A stretch of 23,977 nt of DNA from positions 1-23,977 of IMG/VR virus record IMGVR_UViG_3300027844_000741; one strand, 5' to 3'. This document shows, piece after piece, positions 15,729-22,637 of this stretch (the first letter of the stretch is position 1; each line of letters begins with the position of its first letter). The translations under genes were made by a program, and so were the position numbers. This DNA comes from a virus. The notes under the pieces are model-generated. The model made no database searches, was not told where the DNA came from, and saw only the letters and a program-made list of their open reading frames with translations.

Positions 15729-16400
15729 ATGCCATCAGTATTACAATTTAGAAGAGGAACAACAACTCAAAACAATGCCTTTACTGGCGCTTTGGGTGAA
15801 CTAACAGTGGATGTAACACTTGATACCTTAGTTGTCCATGATGGGTCAACAGCCGGCGGACATACCCTTGTGTCAGATACAGCAACACAAACTTTAACTA
15901 ATAAAACATTAACGGCACCAACAATAACTGCTATTACTAAAAGTGGTAGCAATGGCACAGGTGATATTGGCCAAAGTGATAATAAATTTGCAACAATATA
16001 TGGGTTGTCATCTTCGGCCAAATATGCTGATGTAGCTGAAATTTATACAACAGATCAGGAATATGATTATGGTACTGTTATAGTAATTGGTGGAGAGAAA
16101 GAAGTAACACAGTCTACTAGTGCTAACGATCATAAAGTTATTGGTGTTGTTTCTGAAAATCCAGCTCTAATGATGAATTCAGATCATGAAGGACAATTTG
16201 TTGCACTTTTAGGTCGTGTACCTTGTAAAGTTGTTGGCAAAGTTAGTGCAGGAGATTTATTAGTAACATCTTCAACCTCTGGACATGCTTGTGCTTGTGA
16301 TCCAGATGACTTAAAACCCGGTATAGTAATAGGTAAAGCATTAGAAGAAAAAGATTCATTATTAACAGGTACTATTGAAGTTCTTATTAATAATAATTAA
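15729..16400 (+). CDS. Fibre protein with a Peptidase_G2/autoprocessing-like C-terminal domain, 223 aa
   Basis: AGAGG (15716-15720) supports the start. Residues 1-45 (MPSVLQFRRGTTTQNNAFTG, then GELTVD and VVHDGSTAGG) are a classic phage-fibre attachment segment. Residues 50-62 repeat TQTLTNKTLTAP, the linker used throughout the neighbouring fibres. Residues about 98-220 (KYADVAEIYTTD, VIGVVSENPALMMN, GQFVALLGRVPCKVVGKV, AGDLLVTS) resemble the C-terminal domain of phage tail proteins related to the Peptidase_G2 intramolecular-chaperone autoprocessing family. Some members trimerise and then cleave themselves from the fibre. Whether this copy cleaves cannot be judged by eye. It follows the two large fibres and may be a short fibre or a tip or chaperone for them. 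Confidence 0.75.
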   Translation: MPSVLQFRRGTTTQNNAFTGALGELTVDVTLDTLVVHDGSTAGGHTLVSDTATQTLTNKTLTAPTITAITKSGSNGTGDIGQSDNKFATIYGLSSSAKYADVAEIYTTDQEYDYGTVIVIGGEKEVTQSTSANDHKVIGVVSENPALMMNSDHEGQFVALLGRVPCKVVGKVSAGDLLVTSSTSGHACACDPDDLKPGIVIGKALEEKDSLLTGTIEVLINNN

Positions 16401-16425
16401 TAATTAATTAGTTACATTATCGACC

Positions 16426-16433
16426 AATAAATA
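16426..16433 (+). promoter_or_regulatory. Late promoter box 5 nt before an ATG (AATAAATA)
   Basis: AATAAATA ends at 16433 and the ATG of the next gene is at 16439. If used, the transcript would begin at or near the start codon. Confidence 0.45.
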
Positions 16434-16438
16434 AGATA

Positions 16439-16975
16439 ATGCAACCATATAAGTATCTAGATAATATTCCAAATCATGAGTTAATTTCTAAGAAAGTATT
16501 AGAATATATTACAAAATATCATACCGATTTATTAGAATCAGATTTATATTGGAATAATCTTCCACTTGATAATGTATTAGATTATATTCCTGAATTAACC
16601 GAAGTATTTAAAGATTTCAATTTAACACCAAATGCAATATCATTAGTTATAACTACTGATGATAATGGCGGTCCCCATATTGATGCTTTAAAGGGTGTTA
16701 GATTTTTATGGCCACTAAAAAATTGTAAGAACTCATATACTAGATTTTTAGATATAGACCCAAATAATGTAGGAATTCAGCAATTACCTAACGGAATTAT
16801 TTATTATTATAGTACACTTCCTCCACCCTATGAGTATATAGATCAGGTAGAATTAGTAAGACCTATAGTAATGAACCCACAAGTAGGGCATGAAGTTATA
16901 CTTGATAAGGATAAGAATACAAGAATGACTATGACTATTGGATTTGACGAAGATATTAGTTATATGTTAGAATAG
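16439..16975 (+). CDS. Putative 2OG-Fe(II) oxygenase-like protein, 178 aa
   Basis: Contains PHIDAL with His80-x-Asp82, then a beta-rich segment (RFLWPLKNCKNSYTRFLDI), and near the C-terminus His151 (NPQVGHEV) and Arg162 (NTRMTMTIGFDED). The order H-x-D ... H ... R is the metal- and 2-oxoglutarate-binding arrangement of the jelly-roll Fe(II) dioxygenases, including the aspartyl hydroxylase-like proteins that are common in marine myoviruses. It would hydroxylate a protein or small molecule using oxygen and 2-oxoglutarate. The substrate is unknown; its position between fibre genes makes a virion protein conceivable, as inference only. There is no Shine-Dalgarno sequence; a late box ends 5 nt before the ATG. 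The TAG stop overlaps the next late box. The alternative is a cupin-like protein without this activity. Confidence 0.6.
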   Translation: MQPYKYLDNIPNHELISKKVLEYITKYHTDLLESDLYWNNLPLDNVLDYIPELTEVFKDFNLTPNAISLVITTDDNGGPHIDALKGVRFLWPLKNCKNSYTRFLDIDPNNVGIQQLPNGIIYYYSTLPPPYEYIDQVELVRPIVMNPQVGHEVILDKDKNTRMTMTIGFDEDISYMLE

Positions 16976-16982
16976 ATAAATA
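16975..16982 (+). promoter_or_regulatory. T4-type late promoter box (GATAAATA)
   Basis: The first base is the last base of the preceding TAG stop. The start would be near 16989, giving a leader of about 20 nt with GAGGAA for the fibre gene at 17009. Confidence 0.7.
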
Positions 16983-17008
16983 TATTAAAATAATGAGGAA
17001 TTAAGGCA

Positions 17009-17737
17009 ATGGCAAAACAGACTGTTAATATTGGTGTTACTGCAAACGACAACACCGGAGACCCGTTACGTACCGCATTCGATAAGGCAAATGATAATTT
17101 TGATGAAATTTACTTAGCCGGTCCGGTAAGTTCAAATGTTAAAATATCTACGAATGTAATAGCTAGTACTAATACTAATGGTAATATTAATATTACTCCA
17201 ACTGGCACAGGTCAAGTTGTTATTACATCAGTACCAACTAATATTAGTGGTAATCTTAAACTAGGTGATGGAAGTACTCAAAATACCGGCATTGAAACAA
17301 TTTATCATTATATAATAGTAGATCGTAGTACAATTTCATCTACAGCAACAGATGCTTTTGGAAAGAGTGCCACACTTGCCGCGGCTAGATCATATGATTT
17401 TAATATTAATTGTATTGCTACTAATAGTAGTACTGGAAATGTTTCAGTCGAGTTAACAGATGCAAGTGGCGACATAGCCGAATGTTTCGCATTAGTTACT
17501 TCTCATTCACCAACTGCTGGTAGAAAAGAAGTATCCTTACAAACTGCCACAACGGTAGATACTAAAGTTAATACTGCTGAAACAACACATATTAATGTAA
17601 CCGGAACATTAAGAACAGTAACAGGTGGAAATTTAACTATAAAGTTAAAAACAGCATCTGGAACAGTTACTCCTAAAGCCGGTAGTAGTTTTGAATTCCA
17701 CGGTAAGATTGATAACGATATCGGTAATACTGTTTAA
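17009..17737 (+). CDS. Fibre-like structural protein with MAKQTVNIGxxANDxTGDPLR N-terminus, 242 aa
   Basis: The N-terminal 36 residues (MAKQTVNIGVTAND, then TGDPLRTAFDKANDNFDEIY) are a very common start of marine phage fibre and structural proteins, thought to attach the protein to the virion. Residues 40-95 are low-complexity and Asn/Thr-rich (TNTNGNINITPTGTGQVVIT). Residues about 97-240 form a beta-rich domain (TIYHYIIVDRSTISSTATDA ... SGTVTPKAGSSFEFHGKID). GAGGAA and AAGG lie 3-9 nt upstream. The stop overlaps the stop of the convergent Nudix gene by 4 nt (17734-17737), so no terminator lies between the two transcripts. Confidence 0.8.
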   Translation: MAKQTVNIGVTANDNTGDPLRTAFDKANDNFDEIYLAGPVSSNVKISTNVIASTNTNGNINITPTGTGQVVITSVPTNISGNLKLGDGSTQNTGIETIYHYIIVDRSTISSTATDAFGKSATLAAARSYDFNINCIATNSSTGNVSVELTDASGDIAECFALVTSHSPTAGRKEVSLQTATTVDTKVNTAETTHINVTGTLRTVTGGNLTIKLKTASGTVTPKAGSSFEFHGKIDNDIGNTV

Positions 17738-18165
17738 TTAGTAATATCTAATTCAATAATTTTAATTTTACTTTGAATCTCATCAATGTTTATTGTAGAC
17801 CATAGTCCTGGATGTAATGGCTTTGGAATATAACCTGAATCAACCCAACTATATCCTAAATGTTCGTTATTTAAATTTGGGATAAATTCGTGTTTTACAG
17901 ATCCAAAAAAAGTATGATAAACAAATTTACCATCTGGGCTAGTAAATTGTTCTATAGGTATTAATTTAATAATGTCAGGAAAGTTGCCTAATTCTTCTTT
18001 ACATTCTCGTTCTATTGCATTAATTAAACTTTCATTATCTTCAATTTTGCCACCTGGTAAACCCCAGGCACCTGGGTGTTTATGATCGTTTCTTAGTAGA
18101 TATAGGTATCTGTTAGTTGAAAGACTAAACAACCATACACCAATCGCATTTACTGTACTATTCAT
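17734..18165 (-). CDS. Nudix hydrolase, 143 aa
   Basis: A complete Nudix box, G-x5-E-x7-R-E-x-x-E-E-L-G, spans residues 39-60: Gly39, Glu45, Arg53, Glu54, Glu57, Glu58. It is preceded by WGLPGG (34-39). The Glu residues bind Mg2+ for hydrolysis of a nucleoside diphosphate linked to another moiety (nucleotides, nucleotide sugars, dinucleotides or RNA caps). The substrate cannot be assigned. The protein is of normal single-domain length and soluble. It is the third gene of a minus-strand operon of tail-completion-like genes: its ATG directly abuts the TAA of the gp15-like gene, and with no ribosome site of its own it probably depends on translational coupling. T4 also carries a Nudix gene (nudE), but not in this setting. 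Confidence 0.92.
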   Translation of the reverse strand: MNSTVNAIGVWLFSLSTNRYLYLLRNDHKHPGAWGLPGGKIEDNESLINAIERECKEELGNFPDIIKLIPIEQFTSPDGKFVYHTFFGSVKHEFIPNLNNEHLGYSWVDSGYIPKPLHPGLWSTINIDEIQSKIKIIELDITN

Positions 18166-19581
18166 TTATAGTACTATTGACCAGTCGCCCCCGTCATAAA
18201 TTCCTTGATAACTTTTTTGCCATTTTCCATTGGCCCATTTATATTGAATAGATGTAGTACTATTAGTAACATATTGTAATGTACTAGTATCTGAACCATC
18301 AAAAGACACAACCCAGTTTGTACCATCAAATTCAATAATTTGATTTTCTGTAGCAACTAAAGCACCCCAAGCATCAGATGGGTCCTGATTAACATTACCA
18401 CCAGGTGGGCTAACATTAGCAAATTCTCCAACATTACCTGTTAATAAATATCTTTGACCAGTACTTGCCGCATCCAATCCTGCACCCGGTCCACTAGCAC
18501 CTGGATCAATAACTGCTTTTAATGCTGTTAATGTATTTGCTGGAATACTATCATTGTCTATAGTAAATAGCATAAATCTATCATCGGTTGGGTGATAAGC
18601 TAATGTTCCAACAACCTCAGTAATACTATCGTCAATAGTTAAACGTATTTGACTAATACCTGCTCTTAAAACACCATACATATCAATTACACTATGCCAT
18701 AATTCGTTACTTGCTTGTTCTGGACTTGGATCTAAGATTGAACTACCATCTTGATATTCAACTGCTTCTTCCTTTAATATTTGTATTTGATTTCCAAGTA
18801 TTATAATTTGATATCCAAATGGCGTAATTTTTTGTCTTGTTCCTAATAATAAATCGTCATTTAATAATGCATTTGCGGCATCACCATTAGAATCAAAAAT
18901 ACTAGCAATTATTTTATGTATTACACCGGCTTTAGTTACACGAGCTGGCGGACTTAACCATATTGGTAAGTGAAAACTCAATGTCGCTGTATCAATTGGA
19001 TTATCATTACCCATAGGTATACTTCTTGATGACCAAGTTACACCAACTAATTCAACTACAGATAAACTTGTCCAGTCAATATAATTATCAGTTGATTGTA
19101 TTTCCATTGATGGATTAAACAACACTAATATTTGTTCTAAAATTTGTAATTTCATTGTAGTATTAGTAGTCCAAACATCTACACTAATTTTAAGATCAAA
19201 AGGTACAGGCATTAAACGTTCTACAGTAAAAGCATTGCCTTGTGTAGCTTCAAATGATTGTGTAGCATCATTCCAAGTACGTTGTTTAAAAGTCTTTTTG
19301 TCAAGAAAAAATGGTTCCTGTACTCTATCTCGAGCATAATCCAGAGCGGTTACGTGAAATGTTAATAATGGTGAACTAGGCATTTTACTGGCAGAATTTT
19401 CTTGTATAATTACTGCGGCATTTCTACTAGCATCACCATATTTAACTGGTACTCGTACTAACCCAGCGGCCCCAGTAGCATCTCTACCATATTCTACCTG
19501 ATAATTAGAAAACATGCGAGTAAATTGTAGTAAGAAACGTCTTATCTGTTGATCATAAAAAAAATCATTTGTAGTTGGCAT
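18166..19581 (-). CDS. gp15-like tail sheath stabiliser/completion protein with long C-terminal extension, 471 aa
   Basis: Residues 7-48 (FFYDQQIRRFLLQFTRMFSN, then VRVPVKYGD) follow the start of T4 gp15: FYxxxxRR...FSNxxVxR...VRVPxxY. The match continues through ALDYARDR (79-86), RLMPVPFDLKISVDVWTTN (122-140), LEQILVLFNPS (148-158) and LPIWLSPPARV (205-215). T4 gp15 (272 aa) caps the tail tube and sheath and joins the head, so this protein probably ends or stabilises the tail. About 240 residues follow that T4 lacks, with two Trp/Gly-rich stretches ending in IIEFDGTNWVVSFDGS and YDGGDWSIVL, which look like a surface or carbohydrate-binding addition. The start lies 2 nt after the upstream stop, with AAAGGA inside the end of the upstream gene. 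An alternative name is simply virion structural protein. Confidence 0.65.
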   Translation of the reverse strand: MPTTNDFFYDQQIRRFLLQFTRMFSNYQVEYGRDATGAAGLVRVPVKYGDASRNAAVIIQENSASKMPSSPLLTFHVTALDYARDRVQEPFFLDKKTFKQRTWNDATQSFEATQGNAFTVERLMPVPFDLKISVDVWTTNTTMKLQILEQILVLFNPSMEIQSTDNYIDWTSLSVVELVGVTWSSRSIPMGNDNPIDTATLSFHLPIWLSPPARVTKAGVIHKIIASIFDSNGDAANALLNDDLLLGTRQKITPFGYQIIILGNQIQILKEEAVEYQDGSSILDPSPEQASNELWHSVIDMYGVLRAGISQIRLTIDDSITEVVGTLAYHPTDDRFMLFTIDNDSIPANTLTALKAVIDPGASGPGAGLDAASTGQRYLLTGNVGEFANVSPPGGNVNQDPSDAWGALVATENQIIEFDGTNWVVSFDGSDTSTLQYVTNSTTSIQYKWANGKWQKSYQGIYDGGDWSIVL

Positions 19582-19583
19582 TC

Positions 19584-20765
19584 TTAATTATCCTTTTTCG
19601 GCGAGAGTAAATCTGACAAACTTTGTTTTCCAGTTATTGATCCACGATCTACTGTTGTAACATTATCATCATTATTAGTGAAACCACTAAGTTGTCTTTC
19701 ATCACTACCTGACCCTGGTGTAAGATCAGTTCTAACACCATCTTCTACTTTAACCCATCTTGAACCATTATATCTAAATAATCTATTAGGTGAGTAATCT
19801 AATCTCAATGCATAATCTCCTACTCCTGGAGCAGATGGAAATGTAACACCTGGTGTCACATTTAAACCATTAGGTGAAACAGCATCTCCTGTTAAATAAC
19901 CAACTAGATATCCATCAACCTGTGGTTCTGGGGTCTCGCCCGGAACTGAAGTTCCATCACTAGTAACAGTTTGTGTATTTACAGGTTTGAAAACACCGTG
20001 TGCATCTTTTGCGGTAGGTGTTATATAATAACCCGTATTATCATAGCCGCTCGCAGGAAGTTCAATTTCTGCTTGTCTAACTATAGTATCATTAATATCT
20101 AAGTCTTTCTTCCTTGTTCCTAAGAAATCATCAATAGTACCTGCAGATGGGTTATCAGGATCAAGTGGTTTGTTAAGTATATCATTGTACTCTTGACTAC
20201 TTGTTAATGGTGTTGCTTTAACACGCCACAAATGTGGATACCAGGTCTGGCTAAACCCTTCACTATCAAAACTTGCATCTTGTATTACATAATATCTCGG
20301 TAATGCTTTAGGCCCACTTGAATCTAGTGGGTGATAATCTTTTAAATTAGGAAACTCTAATACATCTCCGGCCATTAATTTACGACCAAAGGTATTGATC
20401 ATATCATTATAATGAAAAGTAACAAATTGTGTGTCGCCACTCATAAACAGGCCAAATTGTGTTAAGTCAAAATCAATATTTTGGACTTGATATACACCTC
20501 GCATTGTATAGACGTCGTCGTCATATTCACGATCTCTATTTTCTAGGAATAGTAAATCTTCAATAAAAAGTGGATCAGATGTATTGTAAACTGGACGAGT
20601 GACATCGTCATTATCGCGAATTGAGCTATCTCCAACTGTTTTAGGTCCTAGGTATTTGTGAACATAAATATCTACTCCGCCGACAGTAAACATTTCAGAT
20701 GCAGTTTTATCAAGAAATGAATAATCATTTGCTTTGTTTGGTCTATATAGACTTAATTTAGGCAT
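19584..20765 (-). CDS. gp14-like neck/virion structural protein, 393 aa
   Basis: AGAGGAA about 7 nt upstream and a late box at 20785-20792 (minus) support the start. Residues 22-41 (ASEMFTVGGVDIYVHKYLGP), LLFLENRDREYD (71-82), MRGVYQVQNIDFDLTQFGLF (88-107) and GRKLMAGDVLEFPNLKD (127-143) give a layout like T4 gp14: a statement of a structural protein around a peptide of known geometry, then a beta-rich domain, then GDxxxFP. A WYPHLWRVK stretch follows. The match to T4 gp14 itself is distant, while similar proteins paired with gp15-like genes are usual in marine T4-like phages. The C-terminal 120 residues hold a separate module (LRLDYSPNRLFRYNGSRWVK). It is the first gene of the minus-strand operon. 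Neck function is inferred. Confidence 0.6.
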   Translation of the reverse strand: MPKLSLYRPNKANDYSFLDKTASEMFTVGGVDIYVHKYLGPKTVGDSSIRDNDDVTRPVYNTSDPLFIEDLLFLENRDREYDDDVYTMRGVYQVQNIDFDLTQFGLFMSGDTQFVTFHYNDMINTFGRKLMAGDVLEFPNLKDYHPLDSSGPKALPRYYVIQDASFDSEGFSQTWYPHLWRVKATPLTSSQEYNDILNKPLDPDNPSAGTIDDFLGTRKKDLDINDTIVRQAEIELPASGYDNTGYYITPTAKDAHGVFKPVNTQTVTSDGTSVPGETPEPQVDGYLVGYLTGDAVSPNGLNVTPGVTFPSAPGVGDYALRLDYSPNRLFRYNGSRWVKVEDGVRTDLTPGSGSDERQLSGFTNNDDNVTTVDRGSITGKQSLSDLLSPKKDN

Positions 20766-20784
20766 TAAAGTTCCTCTTATTGCT

Positions 20785-20792
20785 TATTTATC
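20785..20792 (-). promoter_or_regulatory. T4-type late promoter box on the minus strand (GATAAATA)
   Basis: The plus strand reads TATTTATC, which is GATAAATA on the minus strand, 20 nt before the ATG of the gp14-like gene. It should drive the three-gene minus operon. Its match in sequence and spacing to the plus-strand boxes supports the whole set. Confidence 0.75.
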
Positions 20793-20920
20793 GCCTTGTT
20801 TGAATGATTTATAATTGTTACCAAATGTAATTTTCTGGATAACTTGTAGATTTTTAATTCGTTTCGTGCATTTAATACACTTATACCAAATATATGAGTT
20901 TAATTAATAAAATCTTTCTT

Positions 20921-20928
20921 CGTAAATA
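20921..20928 (+). promoter_or_regulatory. Possible late promoter box (CGTAAATA)
   Basis: Keeps the TAAATA core but has CG in place of GA. It is the only candidate placed to make a leader (about 75 nt) for the 77-aa gene that keeps its ribosome site. Confidence 0.35.
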
Positions 20929-21010
20929 TGTATTGTAGCACAAGATTGTTTACAGAATTTGAGAGTCTGCAATTCAATGTGTTACAATTTTTAAATAAAG
21001 GAGAAAGCAT

Positions 21011-21244
21011 ATGGATATGCTAAATCAAGTTAAAACGTGGGCTAAAGGATTAGCAGACGTTGGTGTGAGCATGATTGCTCTAGCCATCGTTCTCGAAGTT
21101 CTATTTAATGGCCAAGGCGTTCCCTTCTGGCCAGACATGAGCGTTATCGCTAATGTTCAGTCAGTACTAGCAGGTTTATCTGATCAAGGTTTACTCGGTC
21201 TGGTAGCTGTTTGGGTTCTATATCACATATATAAAGCAAAATAA
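21011..21244 (+). CDS. Small two-helix membrane protein, 77 aa
   Basis: AAAGGAG at 20998-21003 strongly supports the ATG at 21011. The protein begins MDMLNQVKTWAKGLADVG, an amphipathic stretch, followed by hydrophobic segments at about residues 17-34 (VGVSMIALAIVLEVLFNG) and 59-74 (GLLGLVAVWVLYHIY), with a Pro/Trp/Asp loop between them and a basic end (KAK). Proteins of this layout recur in marine T4-like phages as unnamed small membrane proteins. A holin-like role could be imagined from size and topology, but nothing in the context (no endolysin nearby) supports it. It is followed by a strong terminator, so it is probably a single-gene transcript. Confidence 0.7.
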   Translation: MDMLNQVKTWAKGLADVGVSMIALAIVLEVLFNGQGVPFWPDMSVIANVQSVLAGLSDQGLLGLVAVWVLYHIYKAK

Positions 21245-21285
21245 GTGAAATAGAAAAACAGTCTAAATAAAACAACTTAGGTTGT

Positions 21286-21318
21286 AATAGGCAATGTTTA
21301 GGCATTGCCTATTTTTTT
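21286..21318 (+). terminator. Strong rho-independent terminator
   Basis: AATAGGCAATG (21286-21296) pairs perfectly with CATTGCCTATT (21303-21313) around a 6-nt loop, and runs into seven T's (21312-21318). It ends the 77-aa gene transcript. Confidence 0.93.
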
Positions 21319-21320
21319 GG

Positions 21321-21349
21321 TTGACTTTTTAATGGTGTTCGTGTATAGT
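21321..21349 (+). promoter_or_regulatory. Sigma70-type promoter (TTGACT-17-TATAGT)
   Basis: TTGACT (21321-21326) and TATAGT (21344-21349) with an ideal 17-bp spacer, starting 2 nt after the terminator T-tract. The predicted start is near 21356. It lacks the late box and so is probably an early or middle promoter. Confidence 0.8.
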
Positions 21350-21400
21350 TTATTTGTCGTAAAAATTTACCCCATCAATAATTTTATAATAAACAGTAAT

Positions 21401-22582
21401 ATGACGGTTAAAAAATTAAAATTATCAATAGCTGAAATAAAAAACTCTGGACCGGAAATATATTTCACAAAAGAAGATATGCCAACCACAGATAAGGAAC
21501 GCGAACGTGTTCTTCTTGGGCGTCTAAATTTTTATAATTATGTTTGTAATAAAAAGCAGGCCAAACAATTTGCTATTGAGTGGTTAACAATAAACGGAAA
21601 TAAAAAATTAGCTAAAAAATTAAATTTGGTTACTGAATGGATGTTTTCTGCTACTTATGGTCATATTGCTCGCATGGCTTTAGTTGGCTGGGTATTAGAT
21701 GATCATGAAAAGAATGCGATTATTTCAAAAGCCGAAGAAGCTGTAAAACTGCATAAAGCTAAAGGCTCAACAGTTGACCCAGGAAAGGAAAAAAAGAAAC
21801 ATCCAAATATTCAAGAAATAATGCGTGAAAAAGCAATGCTTGCCGCAGGTGAATTAGATTATGAATTAGATAAATTTATTGATGCTAAATGTAAGGGCAA
21901 AGATGCACATGGTAAAATTATAGAAATACTTACAAAGTTTAATATACTTCCGCAACATGTTAATTTAATTAAACATATTTTTAATGAATATATTGAAGAA
22001 TTTTCTCATGCATTAGAAATACCAACAGAAAAAGAATTAAAACAATATGATGAAGTAGAACAAGATTTAATATTACAACAAGTTGAATCTTATAGTCATC
22101 TTACAAAACCTCAACTCAAAAATCTTATTAAGTATTGTCAGAAGATAATAGAAGAAATGGATGGATACATACATTATAAAAAATCAAAAGTTGTAAGAAG
22201 AAGAAGAACACAAACACCAGAAAGAAAAGTTCGTGATTTAAAATATTTAAAAGAATTTAAAGAATTAAATTTAGAATCAGTATCACCAGTTACAATTATT
22301 GATGCATCAGAAGTATGGCTTTATAATACTAAAAATAGAAAAATTCAATATTATGTAGTAGATAAATTTTCTAGATCCTTTACAGTTAAAGGTACAACAT
22401 TAATAGGGTACAATTCTAATAATTCAAAACAAAAAACACTAAGGAAACCAGAGGAATTTTTTGCGGCATTTAAAAAAGCAGGAAAGCCGGATAGACGTAA
22501 CTTATTTAACGAATTAAAAACTACACCTATAGGTGTTAATGGACGTTTTAATAAAAATTTAATCATATTAAAAGCAACATAA
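21401..22582 (+). CDS. Unrecognised soluble protein, 393 aa
   Basis: An in-frame ATG also exists at 21305, but it lies inside the terminator and upstream of the promoter's predicted start (about 21356). The ATG at 21401 (MTVKKLKLSIAEIKNSGPEI) is therefore the likely start. The hydrophobic 32 residues added by the longer frame are not real by this reasoning. The protein is Lys- and Glu-rich and largely helical. It has a middle acidic-helical region (residues about 165-265), a basic stretch KVVRRRRTQTPERKVRDLKYLKEF (about 262-285), and a C-terminal beta-rich part (VWLYNTKNRKIQYYVVDKF...). The basic patch could contact nucleic acid. Similar unnamed proteins exist in marine T4-like phages; I know no function. 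No Shine-Dalgarno sequence is evident. Expression is probably early or middle. Confidence 0.75.
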   Translation: MTVKKLKLSIAEIKNSGPEIYFTKEDMPTTDKERERVLLGRLNFYNYVCNKKQAKQFAIEWLTINGNKKLAKKLNLVTEWMFSATYGHIARMALVGWVLDDHEKNAIISKAEEAVKLHKAKGSTVDPGKEKKKHPNIQEIMREKAMLAAGELDYELDKFIDAKCKGKDAHGKIIEILTKFNILPQHVNLIKHIFNEYIEEFSHALEIPTEKELKQYDEVEQDLILQQVESYSHLTKPQLKNLIKYCQKIIEEMDGYIHYKKSKVVRRRRTQTPERKVRDLKYLKEFKELNLESVSPVTIIDASEVWLYNTKNRKIQYYVVDKFSRSFTVKGTTLIGYNSNNSKQKTLRKPEEFFAAFKKAGKPDRRNLFNELKTTPIGVNGRFNKNLIILKAT

Positions 22583-22609
22583 CATCTTACTCTCTAAAAT
22601 TGACTTAGC

Positions 22610-22617
22610 CATAAATA
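22610..22617 (+). promoter_or_regulatory. T4-type late promoter box (CATAAATA)
   Basis: CATAAATA lies 20 nt before the ATG at 22638. GGAG (22626-22629) then supplies the ribosome site. Confidence 0.6.
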
Positions 22618-22637
22618 CTAGGATTGGAGCAAAACAT

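Larger units (their letters stand above)
20766..21010. other. Divergent intergenic region (245 nt)
   Basis: Between divergent genes. It contains the minus-strand late box and ribosome site at its left end and AAAGGAG for the 77-aa gene at its right end (20998-21003). CGTAAATA at 20921-20928 is a possible plus-strand late box. I see no hairpin with a T-tract and no coding potential. Confidence 0.6.

Noticed and set aside
20990-20997. TTTAAATA just before the 77-aa gene
   Set aside because: A start 6-7 nt after it would cut into the AAAGGAG ribosome site, so it is more likely AT-rich spacer.
21262-21269. TCTAAATA late-box-like sequence after the 77-aa gene
   Set aside because: It lies only about 20 nt before a strong terminator and has no gene to drive.
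21305-21400. N-terminal hydrophobic extension of the 393-aa protein from ATG 21305
   Set aside because: That ATG is inside the terminator hairpin and upstream of the predicted promoter start; there is no ribosome site.
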